From Annona cherimola (lineage: Eukaryota > Streptophyta > Magnoliopsida > Magnoliales > Annonaceae), in NCBI GenBank assembly GCA_030490835.1, contig CM059972.1, positions 14,857,764 through 14,921,763 of the forward strand: DNA of 64,000 nucleotides. Reading direction: 5' to 3'. Below are positions 21,591 to 31,913 of this stretch, piece after piece. The notes beneath the pieces are model-generated. The model saw only the letters and a program-made list of their open reading frames with translations. It was not told the origin of the DNA and made no database searches. Numbering within the stretch: the stretch's first letter is position 1; every line of letters begins with the position of its first letter. Both the position numbers and the translations under genes were made by a program.

Positions 21591-22657
21591 AATTGGTCAT
21601 TATGCTTAATAAGTATATAAACTAAAGTAGTAATTAGCACTGGAAAAGAATTTATATGTGCTATGCTAAATTGCAATCAATTTATGAAAAATTTTACATG
21701 GACCGCATGGATTTTTTTGAAATATTTTAAAGCAAGATCGTTAAATGAAAATCATAATTATAATCATCTTGGTGAACCTTTTCAACCGGTTCTACATAAA
21801 CCAATATATAAATACAACAAAATAACTTAAATGAAAAAATAGCCTTAATTTGTGAGTGTTACTGACCTCTCAGCTGCCATGTAATCAGGGAGTAGAAATA
21901 TCAGTTTTCCGCTTTGGAATCATTGCCAACGGCGACATGGAGATGCTATCAATGGATGTGTATTTTTTAAATTCAACTTTATTTTCAGATCCTATAATCA
22001 CTAGTCACTATTCAAGGCGATTAGGAGTTACGAGTTTAGGACTGTCTCGCTCACAAAGGTGGGATGGGGATGGGGATGAGATGAACATTTCCATTTTTCA
22101 AAATATTTTTTCATTTCTAAAAAAATAACAACTTACTTTTTATATTTTTTATATAACTTTTTTACTGATTTTTTTTCATTTTTAACACACAACAATACTT
22201 TTTAAAATTATGAATAGGCAGTAAAAGCAATCTTAAATTTCTCTTACATATACCTCCTACTACCCTACATTTATTGTTCACAATTAGGATTGAATGAGGA
22301 TGTTATGAAGTGCGGGATAGAAAAGGTGTTGTTATGTATTAAAAATGAAAATGTATATAAGAATTGAGAAAATTTGTATTAAAAATAGCAAAAATAAGTA
22401 TAATGACTTTGTATAATTTTTTGAATGGGACCCATACACATCTTTGAACTTGAAAAAAATTAAGTTTACTTTTAAAGTAAAATGGATTGAAGGGGTTAGA
22501 TTTAGATTTATTACGCCAAAAATAAAGATGATATAATTAATGAAATTCACATAGTCCTAGTAACACTCCAATATAATATTCTTAAGTTAGAAAAAAGAGT
22601 TCTGCACGTGCATATCAAAGTTTTTTGATACCTTGTATTTATAAATTGGAAGTCGAT
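21591..22657. other. Intergenic, AT-rich
   Basis: No supported gene. 22315-22390 resembles the left part of MITE family D. Confidence 0.4.
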
Positions 22658-23020
22658 CTGGTGCACCGGAGTGCACTTAGGTTTGGTGTACAAGGGTCCA
22701 ACTACACATTTTTTATTTTTTGAAAATTTTGACACAACTGTTAATCTAAGTAGATTTAATACGTGAATTAATTTTTAACAATTTTGAATATTTTTAAAAT
22801 TTTAAAATCAGTGACATTTGAATAATTTTAAAGTACTAAAAATACCACTAACTTTTACAAATTTAAGAAATATAAAAATTTCCAAAATTAGTAAAAGATA
22901 ATACACATGTTAAGTACACTTAGATTAACAGTTTTATGAAAAAATTTTCAAAAAAATAAAAAATAAGTTAAATATACTCGGATGTATTGAAACTAAGTGC
23001 ACTCGAGTGCATTTGAAAAT
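22658..23020. mobile_element. Foldback MITE of family E with palindromic termini
   Basis: The left end carries GTGCACCGGAGTGCACTTAG and the right end AACTAAGTGCACTCGAGTGC; these are inverted copies of each other. Each end is also self-complementary: TGCACTCGAGTGCA at 22998-23011 is a perfect 14-bp palindrome and TGCACCGGAGTGCA at 22662-22675 has a single mismatched pair. The arms then share A/T-rich blocks such as TTTTTATTTTTTGAAAATTT versus its complement. No coding capacity. Confidence 0.65.
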
Positions 23021-23754
23021 ATTCCTTACAAATTAAGTAGCATGAATCTAAGAATATTAAAAAAAAAAAAACAGCTATGGGGAGACATTACTCCGTAAGA
23101 TGGAAGGTAAAATTTTCATGCCAAGGACCTCCACACCCTACGTGAGACTTTTTGTCAGCAGCTACAACGCTAGTCACGTGCTAGCATCTCAAGGAATTGT
23201 TTGAGCTCATATGTTATATATTTTAAGTACGTAAAAATGGCTTCCCTCTATCACACCTTTCTTGAACATCCTTCGAAGCCCATAAACAATACGCATAAGT
23301 GTACCAATTTGGGGTGTGCTACTTTGGCCGAGTCAAGGCTAAAAACCTAAGAAAAATTAATCTTTGAGCATGCTTTTTGCAAAGCCTACAATTTGTAAAT
23401 AAATCTAGAATTAGGATTACTCAATTTTTCTATTTATATTTAATATTGATATTTTATATAATTGAAATATATTTTTCAAATTTATGTATTTTATATTATT
23501 TTTATATTTATGTTTGCATAGATGTTTGTCATGTTATAATTATATTCTAGTGAAATTATATTTATGTTTATTGAACTTATTTTTATATTGGTTGATATTT
23601 CCTTTATTTCGTTGGAAAAGATAATTTTCTTTTAAAAATATATTATATTCCTGCATTTTTCTTAAATTTAGCTAGACAATGTATTATTACTTTTGTTGAG
23701 ATTACTTTATAATTTTTATTCACATGAAATTAAAATTTATTGTTCTTAAAATAT
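23021..23754. other. Intergenic, nothing recognised
   Basis: AT-rich; no ORF above 60 codons and no repeat terminus seen. Confidence 0.4.
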
Positions 23755-24052
23755 AGTGTGTTTGGGAAATAATAAAACTATGAAAAGTTTTGGTATAAAA
23801 GTTTTTAAATTGAAAGAAAATAACGTGATGTGATAAAAGTAATGACGAATAGTACAAAGATTAAAGTTAAAATAGATAAGTTAGTGATATGGGTAATTGT
23901 GTAGAAATGATTGAAAAATCGGATAATTATATAGGAAAATGTGAAGAAATAATTAAAAAATATGGTCATTACAGAGAACGAAAAGTTTTCAATTGAAAAC
24001 TTTCAGCTTGATATTTTTTACGCATTGTCGAATACACCATTAAATAAAAAAT
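23755..24052 (+). mobile_element. MITE family C, near-complete copy
   Basis: Starts ATAGTGTGTTTGGGAAATAA and ends CATTGTCGAATACACCAT, whose reverse complement (ATGGTGTATTCGACAATG) matches the start over about 18 bp with mismatches. The flanks TTAAAA and TTAAAT may be a short target duplication. This is the best copy from which to define the family C ends. Confidence 0.6.
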
Positions 24053-25410
24053 TTTCAATTCTAATGCCAAAGCCAGGCTCATTTACCCGAGACGGTTAGG
24101 ATCTAGATTCTCCAAGTAAAATTTAAATTTTACAAATGAAGTTGGGATGACTACTAGGATTAGGAAAGACACGAGTTTCACGAATACAAAATTCACCCTT
24201 GGACCCGTCATGTCTACTGTGGACAATTATCTGTCTATTTAAACTGTGAAAGAGAGTCGCGGTAAAATATTTCTTGCTGTATTAGTAATAAGTTGAGTTT
24301 GAACGTGTATTTATATATTAATATAATTACTATGCAGATTGAATTATTATTATTTTATCATACTACTCACTTCGAATGACTAGTGAACTACCGAAGGGCA
24401 ACTTTAGAAGAAAAGGATATCACTCACTTTTAGATGACTAGTCAACTAACTAAGTACTTTGGATACATATGTTGCTGCCCAACTTCTACTCACTGGACAC
24501 TTGTTATCTACCTGTCATCCAAGTGCAGATTGAATTATTAAGTTCGAACTAAATGCATCATTGGAATTTCACCTCTGCCTCAAATTTCCTTTTTCTTCCC
24601 TTCGTGATCAATGATTATTAGATCTTTGATCTTTTTTTATAGTTTGGTTTAAGACATATAAGATTTTTGAATGAAATTTGTATACGAGATGAGAATATAT
24701 GATGTGTATAAGAAAATGTGGCGCTCCCAACCCAAGGCATCATACAAAGCCTTACTTCAAAATTGTTGTTGATTGGTAAATGTGAGTCAGGATTGTTGCC
24801 CTGGTCATGCGACGGGTTCTTAAATTGGATCTCGTTCAATTTTTTTTCGTTTAATTCCTTTTCCTTCATCATTTTGTTTCTTTACATTTCACTCCATTCA
24901 TCTTATAAACAACGATATACTTGTAATTCATTGCATTTAGCATTTCCCTTTTATTCTTATATCTATGCAAAATCTCACGTTCTGGCAGTGGTCATCAACC
25001 ACACATGTCATTTATAAACTTTATCTTGTTCTCTTACATAATTGGTTTTATCAACCTGGTCATGCCATAATCATATAAAATACATTCATCATCAAATATT
25101 CGACACATATAGTTGGATACACACATACAATCATCAATTCACATAACCTTTAGAATTATCATCAAGTTCACATACGTTAACCTACCTTAAACATTTCAGT
25201 CATACCATTCCATGTATCGTGGCTAATCATTTTAGCTCATACATGAATATCATCTCATGCATTTCCTCAATTGCTCAAGTTCTTAACCTCTTGAGCTTCC
25301 CTGTACCTGTTTAAGGTTTATGAAAACAAATCGTGAGTGATAATTCAGTAAGCAAACATTTTATCTTTAGGCAAGCACTTTCTTGTAAAACATTTTCATA
25401 AACTCATTTT

Positions 25411-25545
25411 GCCAATGAACATTTTTTTATGTCCTACAACATTTTTACACATAAATCCATTTGGCAATAGACATTTTTATGTCCTAAAATATTTTTCACA
25501 TAAGTCTTTTTTGGCAACAGACATTTTTATGCCTTAATACATCTT
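25411..25545. repeat. Degenerate tandem repeat, unit about 51 bp, ~2.7 copies
   Basis: Copies begin with GCCAATGAAC, GGCAATAGAC and GGCAACAGAC at 25411, 25463 and 25513, each followed by ATTTTTATGYCYTAA-like sequence. Confidence 0.7.
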
Positions 25546-26874
25546 ATTTATAAATTATTTTTCATAATCTCCATTTCAGGGCTTGTTTAAAATCAAACAA
25601 GGCATATGCACGTAATCCATTTTCATGAATGCATTTGCATAGAAAATATTTCATCTCAACCTTGATATTTACATTTTTCATGTAAAACACCCTTTTTAGG
25701 GTAAACTTGTCGTATAGGCTCATAAAATCCCATTTAGGATAATCTTTTTGCATAAATAATTTCATATTCCAGTTTTCTGGATTTTTCAAAGAAAAACGTA
25801 TGCAAATGCATTTTTTTCGATCTAGTAGTGACACTTACTAAGTGATCATTATACCTTTTAAAAAAGAATCCATTATATAACAACACGCTAGCCAGGCGGC
25901 TGTTCTTTAATCCTGCTCCTATCTCAGGGAGGGCACTGCTGGCTTCCTGCTATCATTTAACGACTTGGCCATATGTAAAGTGGACTCCGGTCCATCTCCG
26001 ATCGTCTCTACAATTGACCTATCATTGTTTTGGTGCACCATACATCATCATAGATGTTCACATGCTAGCATGATTTCATAAAACATCACAGATCGCAATC
26101 CGTGTCCTTTTAAACTATCTTGAAAAAGTGGGCGCACCCACTTTAACATATTTGAAATTTAGTTTTAGGATGACCACCCTTAAATACTTTTAGAAACATT
26201 TCAGTAAAATATTTTGATAAACATTTGTAATGTTTGAAAAAATAATATTTCTAAAAGTGTTGCTTCTAATAAGTCTTAAAAATCAACATGATAATCTCAA
26301 AGCATTTCCATATTCATGAAAAAAATCATTTTTCATAACATTTTCTTTATTTTCATTTTGGGTTTTTCATAAGCAAAGGTTATGCAATTACATCATCTTC
26401 CTTTATAATCCTAGTGTCATATACTTGTCCACATATCATCCTGGTCATTATCACGTAAAAAAGAGCTTGCATACTCTTTGAATACCATTTAGCAACAAAT
26501 ATCACTTCATTTTATATAGTTAACTTATCGGTTGATCATCCTTAAACCCCTATTTAAAAACATTCGTATAAACATTTTCAAGGCATTTTCAAAGCATTTT
26601 CATTTTTAAAGGAAATCAAAATTTTTCTAATAAATCATTTTAAACAATTGGACCGTTTTCCAATCATTGTTTATTTTCAAGTGTCATGTCAAGATGTAAA
26701 TAATTTCTCTTTATAAATCAAATCTCTTTTTCTTTTCTTTCATAAATATACTTGTTTTTAACGAAATCCCGTGAAAGTAAACTCAAAACTTGTTTGCAAG
26801 TATTTCTTTGTGAAACAGTCAAAACTCTCTTTTTTCCATAAAATTCATTGGAAATAACATCTTAAAGAATGTGC

Positions 26875-27130
26875 TTGCTTATAAACAATTCTTAAACTCA
26901 TCAACATAAAGTATTTTCAAATCTTTGCAACACTTGTGATAAAATAAATATTTTAAAAAATGTTGCTTGCTTCTCATGAAGCAATTTTAAGACATTTTAT
27001 TAATGTCAACATTTTCAAGACTTATGCTTGCCCACTTGTAAAAAATTCATAAAAGCATCAACATAAAACACTTTTAATCATTTTAACACATATGAGAAAA
27101 TCAATATTTTGAAAAGTTTGCTTGCTTACT
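26875..27130. repeat. Degenerate tandem repeat, period about 157 bp
   Basis: CATCAACATAAA followed by a CACTTTTAATC-like stretch and then TTGCTTGCTT recurs from 26899 and 27056, with a poorer half unit between. Strongly diverged. Confidence 0.45.
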
Positions 27131-29143
27131 TGAGATAGCTTCAATCCCTTCCTTTCATCTTTTTTTTGCCTTTGGCTAGATAAATGAAAATGATGTTTTA
27201 TTTATATACATAGAATTTCACATGCTCACATCCCTTAGAGTTTTCCAACCTACATGAATTCTCATGAATTTACATCAAATTAGCTTAACCCACTTGTCTT
27301 TCAGGTTGTGTGTTAATCTTCCAATTCACACACCGGTGTGACATGTGACTCAATTGTGACAATTCTTCCCATTTTGATCATTCCCTTCATTTTGATACCC
27401 TTATTTAGGGTAAGTTCTCAAGCTCATTATAACCATTGGGTTTAGCTCAACCATATGGAAGTCTAATACCAACCATTTCTCATTTATCACTCATACTTTG
27501 CATTTTCATATTAGTGCTCATTCAATGCATTTATTTATGAGTTAGGGCCACTAATTTCAATCTCGAATTTTTGAGATTTTATAATTTTCTCAAAGCAGCT
27601 CTATCTTTTCTCATTTTGCCATGTTTCCTTTCTATTTTTGCATTTTAGCAAATCATATTTGGTCATTTCCCATTCTTGCCATCCATATCCTTCATGTGCA
27701 CTATCTTAGTCACACATACATTATGTGTTAATCAAGTTCATATAAAACAAAAATTTTCCTCTCCATTTTGGCTTAGTTTAAGCACTTATTTACACATTAG
27801 TTAGGGTATAATTATGTAATCAAAGTTTCCCGATTAATTTTTCCAAAACAATAACTTTTCTCCCACTTTTCTCCACCTTGGATGTGGACCGTCCACGTCA
27901 TCATGGCCTTATAAAACAGATTTTTACCCTTCTTAATTCCACCCTTTGGACGTTCATAATATTCTATATTTAGGGTATTTTACCCTCATAATTATCCTTT
28001 TATCATGTTGCTTGAGTCATGCATCATTTTCACCCTAAACGAGCGGAATGTTCACCTAGTTGTTAAACCAAAGTTTCACCTAAGGGTCATCAAACAGGCT
28101 TAGTTTAACATATATTAAACATGAAAATTATTCACATAATCCTTTCATAACATAAGCTCAAAATAGCAACTTTAATTGGTAATTTTCAAAAATTTCAGCA
28201 TGGTGTACTTAGCATAATCAACCCTAAATTACACATATCTTTCCTTGAAAGTTTGAATTGCCTCCTCTAATTCATTTAACATTCAATAACCCTATCAAGG
28301 GCTTCATAACTTATCATTTAGGGTTCATAATGATTCAATTTTATGAACCATTCATTGAGCTAGAAAACTTAGAATTTATCAAACCAAAGTTGGTTTAATA
28401 CCTACTTGAAGTTGTTAGATTTGCCTCCTTTTTGCTCAAGCTTGGTTGCTCCTCTTCTTCCCTTCCTTTTTATCCTCTTTTCTGCTTCTTTTTCTCCTCT
28501 TTTTCCTTCTTGCTTGGGACGGCACCTTGCTGGAATTTTTTTTCCAGCTTGTGCAATGCCCAAAAAATCCCCAAATAGTCCCCCCATTTGCCCTTTTATA
28601 AGGGTTGAACTTGATCCTATTATGCCACCTCATTTTGGACTTAAATAAATCCACATTTATCCAATAACTTGTTGCCCAAGTAAGCTTGTTGGGAACGTCC
28701 CTTTTCAACCCCATTTTCCATGCATTTTCCATCTTAAAAATTACAAAAATTTGTTCCCAAAGATCTGCCCCTTGATCACATTGAGTGGAGGTTGCAAAAG
28801 TCAAGTTTGACACCTTTTTGGTTCACTTAATTTCTTTCAACCAACCCTTGTTTGACACATATCCCATTTGTTTTTCAAAAGTCAACTTTCCATTTATTTG
28901 GTTGACTTTAAATCTTGCTCAACGAATCCTACGTTGACATGTGTCACTTATCCCTTTTGTTTCATTAATGGCATGTCACTTTTTTGAAGACAAAAGTCAA
29001 CCGATTTTGTCCTTTTGTGATTAAGAAATATTTCATGATATTTAGCTTAATCAAATCCATCCATATGATAGAACACTTTGTTTTAGCCGTTCATAAAAAA
29101 TTTCATCTCAAAACGACCATTCTAATGCAGGATATGAACATTT

Positions 29144-29192
29144 GAAATTATCTCATTAAAATTTATGAAATTATCTCATTAAAATTTATGAA
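29144..29192. repeat. 23-bp tandem duplication
   Basis: The unit starting GAAATTATCTCATTAAAATT is present twice exactly, followed by the first bases of a third unit. Confidence 0.8.
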
Positions 29193-29574
29193 ATTAAATA
29201 ATTATCATCATAATCTAATCATGATTAATATAATTCATACCATTCATGAGGTAGAGCACATCAACTTGTGTTGACCTTTCAAATTTTATATCGATCCGCC
29301 TTATGGGCGTTAAGTTATGAATTTTTCAAAGAAATGACCTAATTTACTCTATCATTATCATCAATTTAATCATAATTAATGGAATTAAAAATCATGCCAA
29401 ATCATCATTTTCATACCTCATTTTGTCTCTTTGTATGCATTAATCCACATTGGGCTAAGGTAATTAACTTAATCACCTCACTTGGTCATTTGCCCTAATC
29501 CCATTCATCCACTTCAATTATATAATTAATAATAATTACATGCCTAGATTACATTATGTATCACATTTATTCTT

Positions 29575-29725
29575 GGTATCATAGAATAAGAATAGTCGTA
29601 TTGGAAATATAAAAAGTTACATTAAAAATTTAAAAGCTATCTTGAGAATTCAAAAACCGTTGTGAGAAGGATTATACAAATTCTATTCAAGAATGTTATT
29701 GGACTTGAAAGAGACCTTTAGGTCT
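29575..29725 (+). mobile_element. MITE family D copy
   Basis: Blocks AGTCGTATTGGAAATATAAA, AGCTATCTTGAGAATTCAAA and TCTATTCAAGAATGTTATT follow the family D order. Confidence 0.4.
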
Positions 29726-29874
29726 TTCGTTCCCTTTATATATAAAAAAGTGGGAATCATAATTATATAAAATAATTATAAGATGGCAAAAAGATAAGAC
29801 AATAAGTGCAAATAGCTATTTTAATTCTTTGGCTCATTTGTGATATATCACACCATAACTCCTATATGATTTTT

Positions 29875-30060
29875 TTTTTCATAAACATATTTTCTTAAGT
29901 ATATTAAACTCATCTATAAGTTTTACTATTTTACAATACTTTTACATATTTTTTAAAATTTTTAAAATTTAGTTTTTAAAAGGCAAAATTGACTAAATTA
30001 CTTTTGAAATTGACTTTTTTAAAAATAAAATAGTAAAACTTAGTATATAAGTTAAAGAGG
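29875..30060. repeat. Family E half element
   Basis: Contains the TTCTTAAGTATATTAAACTC block and, toward the right, a partly complementary ATAGTAAAACTTAGTATATA block. Confidence 0.4.
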
Positions 30061-30074
30061 AGCGATCCTGTTAG

Positions 30075-30400
30075 CTATTGCTTAGCCCGTTTCAAAAAAC
30101 TCATTTACAACAATTTTTTTTTTTTTTTTTTACTTTTTCTTTATACACTTGTTTATCTAAGTGTATTTAACATATAAATCAAGTTTTACTATTTTTGGAT
30201 ATGTATATATATATATTTTTAGATTTTTAAAGATAAGGGTATAAAAGTTTAAAAATCTTAAAAAAATATATACGCATATCCAAAAATTATAAAACTTGAT
30301 TTATATGTTAAATATATTAAGATAAATAAGAGTATAAAGAAAAACAATTTTTTTTTTTGTAAATGGATTTCTTGAGGTGGACTAAGCAGGACATTTGCTT
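30075..30400. mobile_element. Foldback element of family E with ~140-bp arms
   Basis: The left end (GCTTAGCCCGTTTCAAAAAA) matches the reverse complement of the right end (GCTTAGTCCACCTCAAGAAA), and complementarity continues through ATAAATCAAGTTTTACTAT on the left versus its complement TAAAACTTGATTTATATG on the right, up to a short centre near 30240. A transcript would form a long hairpin. Confidence 0.65.
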
Positions 30401-30909
30401 CATTCTTCTAAGTTAAATATATTTTAAAAACATATTATAAAAAAAGAATAAAAAACAAATATTATATGGCGGCTGCCACAAGATATATCTCATATCAGCA
30501 GCCCCTACTTTTGTTAAGGCCATGAGTTTCGAGAGACATTTTTTTTTTTTTAAATTGTCGATTTTAATAACAACATTGTTTTTTTTGAAAAAAAAAAAAT
30601 TACAAGAGAGGAGGGGAGACATGCGCCCAACAAAAGGTTGTCCTCGGTGGCATGAAAGCTACCACATGATTCCAGCAGGGGTAGGCCCGGGATGAGAATC
30701 CTAACATTGATTTACTAAATAAAGCTTTAGCTTGAAGGTATGCTTTCACGCCTGATGACATTTAAAACCAAGGAACCAATGAAAAGGGAAACCTGGAATC
30801 AAGTAGATTTTATTAGAAATTGTGTCTTAAACACATGAATTTCATAAAAAGATGCCTAAAATGCGGAATAACAAACCATTCAGATGTGTTTAATAAATTC
30901 TAATTCAAT
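30401..30909. other. Intergenic, nothing recognised
   Basis: Includes A/T homopolymer runs near 30540 and 30590. No gene is supported. Confidence 0.4.
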
Positions 30910-31375
30910 TATACGGTATGTTTGGTTATCAAACTTTTTAAATCAAAAAATTTTAATCTAAAGCTTTTCGCTCTATATAACTATCTTATTTTTTATTATT
31001 ATTTCTTCACATCTTCTTATATAATTACCTTAGCGTATTCTAAATCATACAAGATTCTCTGATCACATTTGTATCTAGAATGAAAATGTAATGATGCGTA
31101 TTGGACATAAGTAAAGTTGCATTGAAAATAGATAAAATTGTATTGTAAATTAAAAACGCTATCTTGAAAATTAAAAAATTGTCTTGAGAATAGTAATATA
31201 AATTTAATTCAAGAATCTTATATGGCTCAGAGCATGCTTACTTTTCCCTTATTTTTACATAATTACTTATTCAACCAACTAATCTACCTTTACTTTATTC
31301 TTTTACTTTTTATTAATACGCTTATTATAATACATCATCTTTTCTTATTTTAACTAAAAGTGTCGTCACTTCCCA
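30910..31375 (-). mobile_element. MITE family C, reverse copy split by a family D insertion
   Basis: The left part (30910-31032) and right part (31237-31375) join into one family C body: ATAATTAC-CTTA joins to CTTA-CTTTTCCC, compared with ATAATTATCTTACTTTTCAA in the intact copy at 50385-50675. The bases CTTA are duplicated on both sides of the insertion. Confidence 0.6.
31033..31236 (+). mobile_element. MITE family D inserted in family C
   Basis: A 204-bp element bounded by CTTA direct repeats (31029-31032 and 31237-31240). The body follows family D (GAATGAAAATGTAATGATGC, then TAGATAAAATTGTATTGTAA, then TTCAAGAATC). Ends carry weak inverted similarity around CATAYAAGATTC. This insertion defines the limits of family D. 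Confidence 0.55.
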
Positions 31376-31559
31376 CACACACACACTAACAAATTCTCAT
31401 CGGTCTGGAGAGATCTGGTTATCCCATGTGGCCCCATGTTTGATTTCATAGGGCCCCAGTAGAGGAAGGATGGTTGGACAACTTGGACTTAGATACAAAG
31501 CACAACACTGATTTCGATGGTCAGACCCACAGACGCGGAATTATTTTTATTAGAAATAA

Positions 31560-31748
31560 GAGAAGAAGAAGAAGATCTCCGAAATGAGAAAAAGTGCGTC
31601 CCTCGGCTGCCTGATCTGAGACTGGGACTGCGTCTCTAACCCAACCAACTTCATAGTTCATACTCATCGGCAGGCTCGGTGCCGAGCGAGCGAGAGCGAG
31701 AGAAGGGGGGAAAAAAGCAGTGTTTTGCAGGGATTGGGATAGAATCGG
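31560..31748 (+). promoter_or_regulatory. Core promoter and 5' leader of the J-protein gene
   Basis: Sequence shifts to GC-richer DNA with GA and AGCGAG repeats (31680-31705) immediately before ATG 31749, which is typical of a plant 5' UTR. No upstream ATG lies between 31690 and the start. No heat-shock element array (GAA/TTC triplets) was recognised, so heat inducibility is not supported by the sequence. Confidence 0.45.
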
Positions 31749-31913
31749 ATGGGGGTTGATTACTACAAGACGCTCCAGGTCGACAGGAACGCCAAAGACG
31801 ATGACTTGAAGAAAGCGTATCGAAAGCTCGCCATGAAATGGCATCCCGACAAGAACCCCAACAACAAGAAGGAAGCCGAGGCCAAATTCAAGGAAATCTC
31901 CGAAGCCTACGAC
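31749..31913 (+). CDS. J-protein exon 1
   Basis: Codes for residues 1-55, up to the last J-domain helix. The donor is TACGAC|GTACGT. The frame track continues into the intron to a stop at 31992, but that extension is not coding. Confidence 0.93.

Larger units (their letters stand above)
24053..29574. other. Anonymous 5.5-kb intergenic block, probably decayed repeat
   Basis: Composition is uniform and AT-rich with no ORF above 125 codons and no recognisable retroelement domain on either strand. Local tandem structure is present (25411-25545, 26875-27130, 29144-29192). The CT-rich ORFs near 28400-28810 are low-complexity. The uniform texture suggests one old large insertion, perhaps a long LTR, but I could not identify paired ends. 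Confidence 0.3.

Noticed and set aside
28402..28813. ORFs of 61-125 codons in a CT-rich tract
   Set aside because: Lys/Arg-rich or Phe/Pro-rich low complexity from a polypyrimidine stretch; no domain.
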